From positions 29,304,192 to 29,368,191 of the forward strand of contig NC_052506.1 in NCBI RefSeq assembly GCF_014356525.2: a stretch of DNA of 64,000 nt, given 5' to 3'. Below the pieces are notes generated by a model, which saw nothing but the letters and a program-made list of their open reading frames with translations, had not been told where the DNA came from and searched no databases. Positions 1 through 11,190 of the stretch are shown here, piece by piece (the stretch's first letter is position 1; each line of letters begins with the position of its first letter). A program made the translations under genes and the position numbers. This DNA is from Nilaparvata lugens (lineage: Eukaryota > Arthropoda > Insecta > Hemiptera > Delphacidae).

Positions 1-131
1 GCATAAAAATAAGGTCCTATGCACTTTTTCGTTATATCTTCAAATGGAAAATGAGTTTTGTGGGTTGTCAAAACTCCCTCTGAAAAGGAAACTATTCAAC
101 TTATTCTATCTTTCAGTAAAATAACAATGAT
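1..131. repeat. Left arm of an inverted repeat pair (partner 2069-2202)
   Basis: The first 131 bases reappear as reverse complement near 2069-2202. Shared landmarks are the tract around taaggtcctatgcac and the tract around gtgggttgtcaaaactcc. The arm may continue beyond the left edge of the window. The ~1.9 kb between the arms has no transposase-like ORF, so this could be a non-autonomous DNA element or two independent copies of one repeat in opposite orientation. Confidence 0.6.
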
Positions 132-163
132 CATCCATCCATCTATCCTATTCTATACTATAA

Positions 164-390
164 CTAGCAAGAACCAGTGCTTCGCAAGGATCTATTTTTA
201 AACTTGACAAAATGAAAACTTGACGTAATGAAATTTTGAAGAATTTAGAATAGGCCTATAACCATCCTTGGTTAATTAAGAATCTATAAGCAAAATTTCA
301 AGCTAATTAGTCCAGTAGTTCAGACGTGATGATGCGTCAAACATAATTTTTCTATCCCGTACGTGCATAAGCCAGCTCTTTACTCTATAT
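164..390 (-). mobile_element. Helitron-like 3' terminal fragment (minus orientation)
   Basis: Read on the minus strand, this stretch ends in CTAG followed by T, the 3' rule for Helitrons. It is related to the two plus-strand pieces at 3276-3482 and 3774-3992: all share a tract running from a gtttgacgcatcatcacgtc-like box through a pyrimidine-rich part to a terminal ccttgcgaa box. No Rep/helicase ORF is present, so it can only be a non-autonomous end. Assignment to Helitrons rests on the terminal motif alone; another short non-autonomous family is possible. Confidence 0.4.
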
Positions 391-2068
391 AATTATTATA
401 GATATAGTTAACGACTGCAAGAGATAGGACTGTGGAATAGAATAGTGGTGAAACTATGATAGCGCCAGAAGTGTCTCAAACACAATAGTAGGTACTACAT
501 GAACTTTTTGAAAGTGATTTGTAAAAATGTAAAAACAACATAACTGAATCCTTATCATTCTACCTTCATTTAAGGCAAGATAGACAGCAAGAGAAAACCG
601 GGTCGAAGAAGAATATCTTGGTTGGTAAATCTGAGGAAGTGGTTCGGTAAAACATCAGTAGAACTCTTCCGAATCGCAACCAACAAAATCAAGATAGCCA
701 TGCTGATAGCCAACATCCGTAACGGATAGGCACTTAGAGAAGAGAAGAAGATTGTCGAAGTATGGTCCAGGAAATATGCGATGTACGATGAATCAATCAC
801 ACAGAATTACATATTCTTTCCATTTTAGGATGAATATAAGCTAAGCTAAATTAAAAAAATTGTAAATCATTCTTTCATTCTTCAGTAATTAATGAATGCA
901 TGCAATATGGATACTATACATATATACTATACAATATATATATATATTGCTTTATATATAAATAATAAAATTAAAATAAATAATATAATTACTATATATA
1001 TATATACTCTCTTTCATTAGGTGAATAATTTTTTCAACATTTTCCAGTTTCTCAATGATAGGGGAGTGATAATTATTTGTATAGGTCTTCTAAGGAACCA
1101 TTATCAACAGCTGGTACCAATCAACTACACTTCAACTCCAAACTACCGTTTTAATACCAGAACACAATATTCATCTCAGGGTGATATGTTTATTACAGCT
1201 GGTAACCTTAGATGCTAAATCATATTATCACAATATGATCTTGATCTTGAATCATGATCATCTTTTCGTTCTTCAGTAGCCGCTCGACCGAAGAAGAAGA
1301 AGAAGAAGAAAAATAAGAAGATAGATTATTATGTTGCTTTGGTCTGTGATCTGTATAAATGTCCTGTAACAACTAAAGGTGCGTCCACACATGCCGAACC
1401 GAACCTCGAACCGCGCAGCAAACCGTGCATTCCTCCGAACATTTTGCCTTTCAACTAACATGAGCTTCTGTTTCATAATGTTAAAAATCAGCTGTTAATC
1501 ATTCGCCGTACCGCACTCCGAACCATTCGCCGTGCCGCTTGCCTCTGTTCTAACTGCTCGCCTCACCTCACTCCGAACGCTGAACTTTTCAGCCAATCAG
1601 AGCCCTCGATTACAATTCGCCGTGCAGCTAGCTCCACAATATTTTGGCTATCCATCACAAGTGGAAAACATGCGAACATGAATACAGAAGTATGGGCAAT
1701 TTTTTATTTGATTAAATTCATGTTTTGAAGAATTCATTGTTACGAATGATAAATTGATAGGAGATTATAAATATTTTCTAATTCAAATGAAATAACTTCT
1801 GAAAAAAAATGATTGGATAAATACCAATATTGAATTATTGTTGACCAAGAACTCAGTACCTACATCGACAATTCATTCAACTAATTCTGTATTGATAAAA
1901 TTATAATCATTTTCTCTATTGATAATCAATTTCATCAACTAACTGAAAATAGTACTTCAATTTCCATGAATTTATTAATAGAGTTATATTAATCTTAAGT
2001 GTAGGTCATATCTAAATTCACAAAGAGTTCGATTCTTGTTGGCAAGATAGATGTTATTCAATGCAGAA
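391..2068. other. AT-rich interval without a recognisable gene
   Basis: Only short ORFs occur, without recognisable domains. A TA-rich microsatellite-like patch lies around 925-1010 and a GAAGAA run near 1290-1312. At 1378-1630 the sequence becomes GC-richer, with repeated ttcgccgt and actccgaac words. This part begins with aggtgcgtccacac, similar to the start of the MITEs at 25.1 and 51.4 kb, but no matching right end was found. Confidence 0.5.
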
Positions 2069-2202
2069 ATCATTGTTATTTTACTAAAAGATAGGATAAA
2101 ATGAATAGTTCTCTTTCAGGGGGAGTTTTGACAACCCACAAAACTCATTTTTCATTTGAAGAAATAATATCTAAAAGGTGCATAGGACCTTACTTTTTTG
2201 TT
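2069..2202. repeat. Right arm of the inverted repeat pair with 1-131
   Basis: This is the reverse complement of the first 131 bases with scattered substitutions and small indels. The inner boundary on both arms is the atcattgttatt box. A short reading frame over this arm (2101-2310) has no recognisable domain and is treated as chance. Confidence 0.6.
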
Positions 2203-2869
2203 CAGCTTGCCAAAATACCCCTCATTTCAATATTAAAATTTTCGACTGACTGTACAGTGAGTCAATCATTCTATCAAGGATTGAATAATTTTGAAATTTT
2301 AATTAAATAAAAATGGCAGAGAATAATTATCATGTAGATATCAACAACTTCATTTTAAGACATATTAACTGCATCATTTAGCAGTCTCAAAAAACTGTTC
2401 TAGCTGAAAAATTAATCATACATGCCACGTGTAGGCTTATACATTGCATCAGGAAAACGAAGTTCAAAACTATGGTTTTCCTAAACATATGTTTTTGAGA
2501 TAATTTCTTTGATGCAGCTGTTTCACATTCACCATTATAAATTATACAGAGTTTGTGAAAATAAAAATATTTATTGATTACCAAAACAATACTATTACGG
2601 TATTATATAAATGGTAATAATTAATTATTAAAACAATACTTTTATTATATCAATAATAATAATATTATTAAACATATTTATCAATTATCAGAACAATATT
2701 ATTGAGGTTGAGTGGAATCAGGTAGAAAGCAATAATAGAACAGATGTTCTTTTTTGAATTTCTATCATATTATTTTGTTATTTCCAATGATTACAACATT
2801 TATGTTAGAATATCACATGTCAATAAATAAATTATATCATTTCCATATGGCACTCACCTTACCATGTTC

Positions 2870-3202
2870 ATAACCTTACTTAATAGGATCCTTTTTCATC
2901 CTTTGAAACCCTTAGAGGCAAGATATCTCAAAATCCGTTCTTAGTGCGCGTCTAGCATGTTTGAAGAATATTTGTGCAAAGTTTCAAGTCTGTAGGACAA
3001 TTAGTTTGAGCTGTAGTGTGATTTTACATCAAAATTTTCGAAAAATGCCCTCTCCTGGACCCCCCTGTGCTCCTGATCGAAATTTTCCTGCATAGATCTA
3101 ATTTTTTTCGTAGCTGAACAAAAATGTTCCTCATGACTTTGCTGTGAAATGAGCGGTTAAAAAGTACAAAATTTTGGGGGGGCCCCATCTCCCTCATGGG
3201 GG

Positions 3203-3240
<38 letters not shown>
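2870..3240 (+). repeat. Decayed non-autonomous repeat upstream of the TA/GA microsatellite
   Basis: This non-coding stretch has the look of dispersed insect repeat DNA: short homopurine runs, a ggggggg-cccc patch at 3176-3186, and phrases such as aaaatccgttcttagtgcgcg. It leads directly into a (TA)n(GA)n tract and then a Helitron-like tail, so it could be the body of the same element. No second copy was identified in the window. Confidence 0.3.
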
Positions 3241-3264
<24 letters not shown>

Positions 3265-3272
3265 AGAAGAAG
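3206..3272. repeat. (TA)n followed by (GA)n microsatellite
   Basis: An uninterrupted TA run passes into a GA run and then GAA units. It sits at the junction between a decayed repeat and a Helitron-like tail. Confidence 0.95.
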
Positions 3273-3275
3273 ATA

Positions 3276-3482
3276 AAGGAAAGAACTGGATTATGCACGT
3301 ATACACGTGTAAAGTATGAAAAATTATGTTTGACGCATCATCACGTCTGAACTACTGGACTGATTAACTTGAAATTTTGCATATAGATTCTTGCTTAACC
3401 GAGGATGGTTATAGACCTATTTTCAATATTCTTCAAGATTTGATTACATCAAGTTTCCAGTTTGTCAAGTTTTCAATTATTA
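3276..3482 (+). mobile_element. Helitron-like terminal fragment, copy 1
   Basis: A ~205-bp stretch, repeated in direct orientation at 3774-3992 and in inverted orientation at 164-390. It contains an acacgtgt box, a tgtttgacgcatcatcac box and a gactgatt box in the same order as the other copies. This copy stops before the CTAG end and is followed by unrelated sequence. Confidence 0.5.
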
Positions 3483-3773
3483 TTTGTCATGCTTCCAGTT
3501 GTTGTATGGAAGCAAGCAGCTGAGCATTTCTCTTAAAAGGGAAATTAGAAGATAGGTATGATTGGGGAATCCTTTTCGAATGAAAAAAACAAGTTTTTCG
3601 TCGCACCCAAATTTTTTCCGCCATTTTAGAACCAACTTCCAACTTCCTTTTTTATTGAAAGGTGGGCATATGATACATGATTCCGATACAGGATTTCCAG
3701 AGAAAAGGTATGGAGAAAACCGCACATCGATATCTCAAACCTTTCATTCATTTCCTTTATTATAGTAAAGAAC

Positions 3774-3992
3774 TGGCTCAAACACGTATACACGTGTAAA
3801 GGAATATTATGTTTGACGCATCATCACATCTGAACCACTGGACTGATTTACTTGAAATGTTGCATAAAAATTATTAATCAACCGAGGATTCTTATAGGCC
3901 TATTTTCAATTCTTTTAGATTTCATTACGTCAAGTTTTCAGTCTTTCAAGTTTAAAAATAGACCCTTGCGAATCACGGGTTACCCGCTAGTT
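3774..3992 (+). mobile_element. Helitron-like 3' end, copy 2, with terminal hairpin and CTAG
   Basis: The last ~20 bases form the short palindrome cgggttacccg directly followed by CTAG and then T. A GC-rich hairpin just before CTRR is the classical Helitron 3' end. The body is a direct repeat of 3276-3482. No coding sequence is present. The 5' TC end cannot be placed because unrelated sequence (3483-3773) separates the two copies. Confidence 0.5.
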
Positions 3993-5690
3993 ATCAATAA
4001 TTGAGAATTGTATTGAATACTTGCTCTCGTATTGTGAAATACACATTTCTCATTTATTATTTGTGAGAGGAATTCTCAATAATTAATACTTGTTCTCTTA
4101 TTGTTAAACTCTCATACTTTATTTACTTGTGAAAGGGAAAACCAACTCTTCATAATCCATTAATAATGTATTTAATTGCATTGTGAAGTATACGTATGAA
4201 TATGAATTCATACTATGAGTATCCTTCTAATAAACTTGACTCTATAAGACAAGTGATCGGATGAATACCTGTTTGAAAGACTACGATAGGATGACAACCT
4301 CTCCAACCAACTCGGAGGGCATTTCCATTCTAGAAATTAAACTCTCATACACTTAAAACAGGATAATGTGTGGTAAATTCCAATTATTATCAATCTCTAC
4401 ATTATTTTCCAATAGCCGGAGAGATAGTTGGGCATATTTTAAGATTATTTCAAATTGCAATTTATTCAGTTTATAAGTCATTCATGATGTGAGTGTTATT
4501 CTATTACCCCATACACTCATTTGTTCCATATTGGGGCTTTTTATCACAAAGAGTGTGAGTGATGTATATGTGATAAAAATTATGTTTCTAGATTGTGCCT
4601 TGATCACTGAGTAGAAATAATTTTGAATCCAAAGTTATCTATCGAAATTTCAATAATTGTTAATCAATCCAATTATTTGTTTATACCAAACAAAATCATC
4701 AAATATATTTTCACCAATGACATTGAGACAATTCAGGCTTTAGAAAGAATGACAAATTTCCAAAATCTGTTTTTCCTATCTTCTCTTATTTGAATCGTTT
4801 ACTGTATCCATAGATTGGTTAGTCTCTTTCTGTTTACATTTTATACAAATTATTGATGTAAAGCCAATTATTAGTGGATAAAGATGGTGAATAACATGTT
4901 TTGGGTAAATGAGGTACGTGGATAAGAATTATGAGGGTCACTCTACAAGCCACATAGTTCCCAAAATTCTCTAATGTGAACAATAATAGCTGAGATTAAT
5001 CTCATAAGTTATGAAGTGCAGTCTAAACAACATTTTTAAAGGATAAATGGGGAAAGTGGTGCGCTTACCATCTTCATCCATTGATCATCCACATTCTCCT
5101 TCCAAATCACTGATGGAATGCCCTGCACTAACAACCCTTATTCTCTGCAACCGCTCTTGATTTCACTTTCATCAAATCAATCTCAGCTTTTCTTTCATAT
5201 GTCTTCTATTGATATCAGAATCAATTTTGAAAGGATAGATATTGGTTGAGTTTGCAGAAAAATATCACAATGAACAAAGGAAACAGCTTGATTATGTACA
5301 ACGTAATAAATAACGAGAAAGCTCAAGATAACTATTAAAGTATTCAAGTCAAGCCTATTATTATGATGATTGAAAAAACAGTGATGAATTTACTCCTATA
5401 TTATCATTCAAAGTATTACTAGGAGAAATACTTTCAGTAACTTTTTATCAACTTTATAATTAGTGTTGGGATTTTAAAACTTTGAATAAAAAACCTTCAG
5501 TGGAAAAACTTTGAAGCCATTCATCTTTTCAAATGTTACCAAATTAATTCTATTCATAGATGATGAGTTGAAGATGAAGATGAATTAAATTCGTAGAATC
5601 CTTCTACGAGTATACCTTCTCGTAGTATCAAATGAGAGTTCTCTATCTCCAAACCGATATGCCCTTACATTATCGAGCATTATGGGAGAG
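3993..5690. other. AT-rich interval, nothing recognised
   Basis: No ORF of note, no clear repeat pair and no RNA gene were seen. A local repetition of the words gagaattgtattgaatacttg and ctctcgtattgtgaa-like occurs at 4010-4110. It could be intergenic or intronic host DNA. Confidence 0.4.
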
Positions 5691-5694
5691 CTAA

Positions 5695-5835
5695 GCGTTC
5701 AAAAGTGATGAATTTCTAAAAAAAATTGAAGATAAATATGTTATAAATCGTAGGAGATGTCGATGGGACTTGAAAGTTATGTACTTTTTTAGAAAAATAC
5801 TTACAAAGTGGCTCGAGGAAAATAGAGATATACAT
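5695..5835. repeat. Diverged direct repeat, copy 1 (partner 6208-6345)
   Basis: About 140 bases match 6208-6345 in the same orientation with many substitutions. Shared landmarks are attgaatttcta-like, tcgtaggagatgt-like and agttatgtacttttt. The two copies also produce similar short minus-strand reading frames, which is explained by the DNA repeat and is not evidence of coding. Confidence 0.65.
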
Positions 5836-6207
5836 TGTATATGACTGTAACACACATCTATCACCTCGTTGAAGTATGTGGATATGTGAATATCATTTTT
5901 TAAGTGAATTAGGAATGCACTCCTAAAGTATTGAAGATGTTGAACCGACAAGATGTTCTACTGATTCTATGTAATATACAGTAGGCTACGCAGACAAGAT
6001 ATCAAGGATTCTGAGAAAAATAATATCATACTTCAATAATGTTTTCACGTTTTTAATTCCTTATTCAAAGATCGATTCATCGAATTCATTAGCATTGAGT
6101 AATTGAATTAAAAAAGAGCCAGGGAAAGCATGTTAATTTTCAATAAGAGAGCAACAGGTATTCGATGTGCAGGCACTTACAAAATCGATCATTCTGAAAG
6201 ATCCAGT

Positions 6208-6345
6208 CGTCCAAAAGTATTGAATTTCTACAAAAAATGAAGATAAATATTGCATGAATCGTAGGATATGTTGATGGGACTTGGAAGTTATGTACTTTTT
6301 GAGAAAAAGACTCATAAAGCTGCTCAATTAAACATTGAAAAGATA
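6208..6345. repeat. Diverged direct repeat, copy 2 (partner 5695-5835)
   Basis: See the partner at 5695-5835. The intervening 370 bases contain no recognisable element, so this is probably an old local duplication or two copies of an unnamed repeat. Confidence 0.65.
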
Positions 6346-7235
6346 CGAAGAATAGACTTTTAGAACACCAATGACGTCACACCGACCAGCTGGTTTGGAT
6401 TTGTTACTGTGCATCTTTTCGTGGCCACTACCTTGTATTCTAGGTACATTGATGAGAATCATTACTATGATGGTGACATTGATAATAACGTAGAGTGACG
6501 TTAACTTTTCTTGTAAAAAAATGAATCATTTGTTTCCCACACAATGCATCAATTCATGCATCACAAAGAAGTTATCATGTCATAATTATAATTCTGGAAA
6601 CTATTCAATGTTTGGATGATAATCGAACAAAAATAGATGGAGTCCATTTTCTCAAATTTTAGGTTGGTATTCTTTCTTGGAAATTCTCCACATTTCTGAA
6701 TGACAGTATTTTACATCTGCTTTTCCTTCCGATAATAGGTTTTATTTCTACTTTTTTCCTCAATCCAATCTTTCCTATACGTTCTTGTTCCTCACTACTG
6801 TTCAAATTCTAAGTTCAAATGCAGTTGGATAGAACGAGTAGGCCCTGAGGGAATAGTAAGGGGCCATTTCCATCGGATGCGTTACGGACGCTACATACAA
6901 TCAATCACTCCCTGGAGTTCGAGTCAATCGGTGCATTGTGTACTTAGGCCACCGACTCAGCTATCAATGGAGAGTGCACAGTCCCTGTCACAAAACGGAT
7001 CGTCCAACTCTCCTCTCTTGACTAGCAACTCACTTCACAATGGACTAACCCAAAACACAATGATCTCTAACATGCAACTTGGGTTGATAGAGATACCATT
7101 AATTAGATTCTAAATTCAGATGTATCGAATAAATTCTCAATCAAAATAATAAGTTCTTAGAGTGCTCGGTAAATTATTTCTGTAAAAGAAAAAAAAATTA
7201 AAATGAACCATATAAACAAAAATAATCATTTTTTG
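6346..7235. other. Interval without a recognised gene
   Basis: The 78-residue plus-strand frame at 6877-7113 has no recognisable domain. The segment 6860-7090 is less AT-rich than its surroundings and could belong to an unnamed element or a host exon; nothing in it decides between these. Confidence 0.3.
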
Positions 7236-8730
7236 CATACTATATGGTTATGGTATGGAGATACCATCTATATTTATTTATATTAAATATTATTATTATT
7301 TTTTTTCATATTAAATACTTACCCACTTACTTATCCTGGCGCTACAGCCCTATGTGGGCTTTGGCCTCCTCCACAATCCGCCTCCAAGCTTCTCTATCTG
7401 CTGCCTTTCCTTTTCATCCTCTCACCCAAATTACTCTCAAGTCTCTTCCCACATCCTGCATCCAGGATGCCGGGGTCGTGCCCTAGGTCTCCCTCTTCTT
7501 CTTACAGCCTCCAACTTCATAGGTCTCATAGAGCATCGTTCTTGGCATTCTTTTCCACGTGTCCAAGCCAATCTATCCTTCTCGCCTTGACAAAACGGAG
7601 AATATTTTTACCTTGCAGGATTTCTTCAATTTCAGCATTCTTTCTGATTCTCCACGCACCATTCTCCTGCACTGGACCAGCTCCCTCTCAAAGACCAACA
7701 GTGCTTTAGCATCTTCTTGTAGTACTGTCCATGCTTCGCTACCATATGTGAAAATATGCTCGATTGCCTAGCATTATCCTGCGCTTGATTTCCGAGGATA
7801 TTCTGTTAATGCTATTGATCTCGGTGCCCAGGTACGTGAATGTTTTAACTTTTTCGAATACTCTTTCTCCAATTTTGACAGTTTCTTGCTCTCTCACTCC
7901 TCTAGGGCTCATTTCCAGGTACTTAGTCGTTCCTTCATTTATTTCCAGACCTGCTACCTCAGCCTCATCTCTAATCTGCAAGAATGCTTCTTCCAGCGAA
8001 CGCATGCTTCTCGTGATTATGACATCATCCACATATGCTGAAACTTGTGTCATTCTGTTCGTGATGTTGCCTCTCTTGTCAATGCATTCCATTGCTTTCT
8101 GGAGGACTATGTTGAAGAGCAAGGCTGAAAGTACATCTCCTTGTCTTACGCCGTCATTGATACTGAATTCCCTACTCACTCTTCCTTCACTCAGCATCAT
8201 ACCTCTTGTGTCATTCATGGTCAATTTCACCAGGCTTATTAGTTTTCTTGGAAACCCGTACATCTCTAGAGCTTTCAGCACCTCACTACTTCTCCTCACC
8301 CTATCAAAGGCCTGCTTGAAATCGATGAATAGCATATGCAAGTTGGTATTGTGCTCATAGAACTTTTCCATTATTTGTCTGAGGGTAAATATTTTGTCTG
8401 TTCTGCCCCTGCCAGGTCGAAATTCACACTGATACTCATCTACTATGCCTTCTGCTAGACTGCTCATTCTTACTGTCAGGATGAGTGAAAATATTTCATA
8501 AGCTATGTCTAACAAAGTTATTCCTCGATAATTATCACAAAGCAACTTGGCACCTTTTTTAAAAATTGTGCATATCAGACCCTTCTTCCAATCCTTTGGT
8601 ATTTGTTCTGTTCTCCATATCAGCGTTATTATCCTGTGCAGACACTTTATCAATGCTTCTCCACCATATTTCCACATTTCTGCAGTGACATTATCCTCTA
8701 AAGCCGCCTTCCCATTTTCAACATGAGTTA
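7236..8730 (-). mobile_element. RTE-like LINE, 5'-truncated, minus strand
   Basis: This is the reverse-transcriptase half of a non-LTR retrotransposon followed by its C-terminal region (7321-7740, in shifted frames) and an A/T-rich end near 7240-7310. The 5' side stops near 8730, inside the RT N-terminal region, so the endonuclease is missing, as in typical 5'-truncated LINE copies. The C-terminal region ends in the conserved block encoding the rIVEEAKAHIGL-like tail, broken by frameshifts. No target-site duplication was identified. Confidence 0.85.
7739..8730 (-). pseudogene. LINE reverse transcriptase (RTE-like), remnant
   Basis: The frame gives about 330 RT residues. Counted from an upstream ATG at 8776, the palm motifs are LFIDFKQAFD at 148-157, RQGD at 211-214, YVDD at 247-250 (YADD or FADD is usual) and FTYLGTEI at 313-320. 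The first ~20 residues after that ATG are flanking sequence, so LINE homology begins near 8725. An intact protein of this family would copy LINE RNA at a nicked target, with an apurinic-type endonuclease upstream, absent here. The frame runs off at 7739 and the C-terminal continuation (YGSEAWT block) is in other frames, so the copy is dead. Assignment to the RTE clade comes from recalled similarity to insect endonuclease-reverse transcriptases. Confidence 0.85.
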
Positions 8731-10325
8731 TATTGAAAAATATTATTGAATGATAATGAAAATATAATATGAACATGGTTTATCATTCATTAATATGAAA
8801 TAATATTATAACTTATAAATAAAGGTAAGCTTCCAAAATAGGCTCTTAAGGTCAACCATGGATTAATTTCCTCACCTTCGAGTATAAATAGTATAACTGC
8901 AGGGGTGAGAACCCTCACCCCCTAAATTCGGGAATCTGTTGATGAACAAGGTTTCATGAAAGGTGGAGATTCTGGTAAAAGCATTTATTAATAGCTTGGA
9001 TTCTCACCAAATGAATGTGCAGAGTGGATCGTCAAATCAAACTGAATAAATCACCAGAAACAAATTTGTAGATGGTCAATTTCACATGCCTGACGCGCAT
9101 TCAACCAAATAACAAGTTGATGCAAATAGCGAACAATTGCGGTGACGTTTGTTGGCTGATTGCAATGAGATAATAAGAAAGGTGTTGTTTGAGCAAAGAG
9201 CAAACCATGTTCAATGGTGGTGCACCAAGCACCGCCGAGCTGCTTCTGAGGTGCCGGTCATTACTGCAACTTTGGCCATTATGGTTACAGCTGTGCTGTG
9301 TCGGCTGCTGCCTGCAACTTATAATTATTTCCTCATACATTCCAACCCCTATTCATCTCTTTCATCTAGTTTCAATGAGTGTCGGTCGGGCCGACTGTGA
9401 ATGCAAATGTGAAGTTGGCAACGGCATAAGTTGGAATAATTACGTCTGCCGAAAGTTTCTGTTACTACTGTCCTTCATTAAAAATGCTCTGTCAATTCAG
9501 AGAGCAACAACTCTGTAGTCATGCTCAACGTTTCATCCTTTTTGTTGACAGCGACTATTCGTTCATTAACAGTTCGTTGTGTGTAAACAGATTTCTCACT
9601 TCCTTCCAGCTGAAGTTTTCAAACTAGATGATAATACCGTGATATTTCTATCAGTTATTATTGGGATAACCTAGTTCTTGAAGACCTCACCAATCTCAGG
9701 AGCTACCTCATACTTTTCTTTTATTAGTATGGATGAAGCAATAATAAATTTATTATCAACAAGCAAATTTGTCGAGATTTACATATGAATCTTGAAGAGT
9801 ATTTGTCCACTTATATACTCTATTAATTCTTTCACTAATTTGTGAGATCACAAAAATATTATTTTATATTAGTGAGTGATAAAGAGATGCAGTACAAGAA
9901 GTATAGCCTACGCCTAGCTTCAAGTCAATGCAGTCAAATCATTGGAACAGGCAACGCCTTCTATAGGCCTAAAGGAAATCAGCATTCTTGTAAAATTGAA
10001 CACTGATGCCCTTCTTCGAGTTCCATTGACACAATTTCGAGTATTCTATCAATGATAGATTAGTATTCTCCCATTCCATAAGTAAGTCATGAAAATTTTG
10101 TCCATAAACTCCGCACATCGACCTGAACAGGATAAAAATCACAATTTGATTTCAAGCAGAATCTTGTGAAATAGGTGTCCGTATTTAACGAGACTTTTCC
10201 ACTATTCTCGAGAAAACAGCTTCCAAACAACGATTTCGATAGGAAATATGCTACAAAGTTTTCACTCATGACCCAAGTCCACGTTTTATCGTAGAACCAG
10301 TGACTATGAAAAGCTTATTATATTA
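8731..10325. other. Interval without a recognised gene
   Basis: Short frames on both strands occur at 9101-9518, where the sequence is less AT-rich (tgctgtgtcggctgctgcc). They overlap each other in several frames and show no domain. A host exon or 5' untranslated region is possible but unsupported. The rest is AT-rich and featureless. Confidence 0.35.
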
Positions 10326-10435
10326 AGCAGTGTGGCTGCGAATCTTCCTTTTTCAAAAGTGAATAAAACTCTTTGTATCGATCAGAAAGTTTGTATTTAT
10401 TTGATGTAATGAAGACACATTTATAAAGTTTTGTT

Positions 10436-10720
10436 TCAATTAGTTTCGAATATCAAATCAGGTGGGTGACGTCCCCAATTCTCCATACACTGAGTAAACC
10501 GACTTCTGGCGTTTGTCATGACTCCTGCCAGGATTGCAGGCGTTATGTAAGCATTTTCTCCCCTGATATTGGTCTTCAAATCTTTCAGGGTCCTTGAACG
10601 AACAATTGATTTCAAAAACCCCTGTAGAAAAAAATCACAAGAGTTCAAATCGCGAAATCGAGCTGACCACTCCAAATCGCTCCTAATTGAGATGAGGTGT
10701 ACTGGAAAGTGTTCCCTCAA
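10436..10720 (-). pseudogene. Mariner-type transposase, C-terminal fragment
   Basis: Ninety-four residues match the C-terminus of the widespread arthropod IS630/mariner transposase family. They include LISIRSDLEWSARFRDLN (normally ending RSPDL, holding the third catalytic acid), the following CDFF block and the closing PPDLIFET-like tail. The two earlier catalytic aspartates, which lie in the missing middle, are absent. The fragment begins just after the N-terminal fragment ends, so a single internal deletion of roughly half the protein joins them. The element could only be mobilised in trans. Confidence 0.8.
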
Positions 10721-11130
10721 CTGAAGTCACGTTTAGAAAGTACATGCACAATTACCATCTTGTATGGATGGGAATGAAGATCATCGAGAAGAATTTGTCT
10801 CACAGAACGATCGGAAAATCCAAGAGCAGACGCATGTTTGCGCGCAGAACGCTGTGGTGATCGGAACATTGAAACTTTCACTGCCTCAACATTCTCAGGT
10901 GACCCAATGGGGACTTCAGTTCTTCGTCTTGTCACACTTGCAGTTTGTCTGAACCTGTGACCCACGTAACAATATCGATTTCCGCTCCGGGACAGTAGCC
11001 AAAGGGGCAAAATTTTAGCGATTTCGAAATGCGCGGTGGGTTTTGATCAAGAAACATCCGCTTGAAAAATAAGTTTCAACGGCAAACGCACGCTTCTCAT
11101 TGTTCCAATGCATGATGACGACTGAACATG
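10717..11130 (-). pseudogene. Mariner-type transposase, N-terminal DNA-binding fragment
   Basis: The minus-strand reading starts near 11113 with an MHWNNEKRAFAVETYF-like N-terminus. It passes through a frame change into a stretch containing GSPENVEAVKVSMFRSPQRS and GFSDRSVRQIL, which is the helix-turn-helix region that binds the terminal repeats. It ends at ...SKRDFS, just before the catalytic core should start. The piece 10827-11190 is repeated at 12188-12555. Only fragments in two frames remain, so no active transposase is expected. Confidence 0.75.
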
Positions 11131-11190
11131 TAGGGAAGAGATCTTCTTTATGGTTTGGCCTCTATAACTAGATAAAATGATTTGCTCTAC
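10827..11190. repeat. 364-bp direct duplication flanking a LINE, copy 1
   Basis: Sequence from cagacgcatg to gctctac is nearly identical to 12188-12555. Copy 1 is continuous with the 3' half of the mariner-type element, and copy 2 is continuous with its 5' end. This is the geometry expected for a very long target-site duplication. The main difference is a small local change where copy 2 has an extra ctgaacatgta unit. Confidence 0.9.

Noticed and set aside
7354..7771. Overlapping plus-strand frames of ~80 residues
   Set aside because: They lie antisense to the C-terminal region of the same LINE; the minus strand has the conserved LINE blocks.
7764..8360. 198-residue plus-strand frame
   Set aside because: It is the antisense of the RTE-like reverse transcriptase, whose catalytic motifs read clearly on the minus strand.
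9101..9518. Overlapping frames on both strands
   Set aside because: Three frames over the same stretch, none with a recognisable domain or supporting context.
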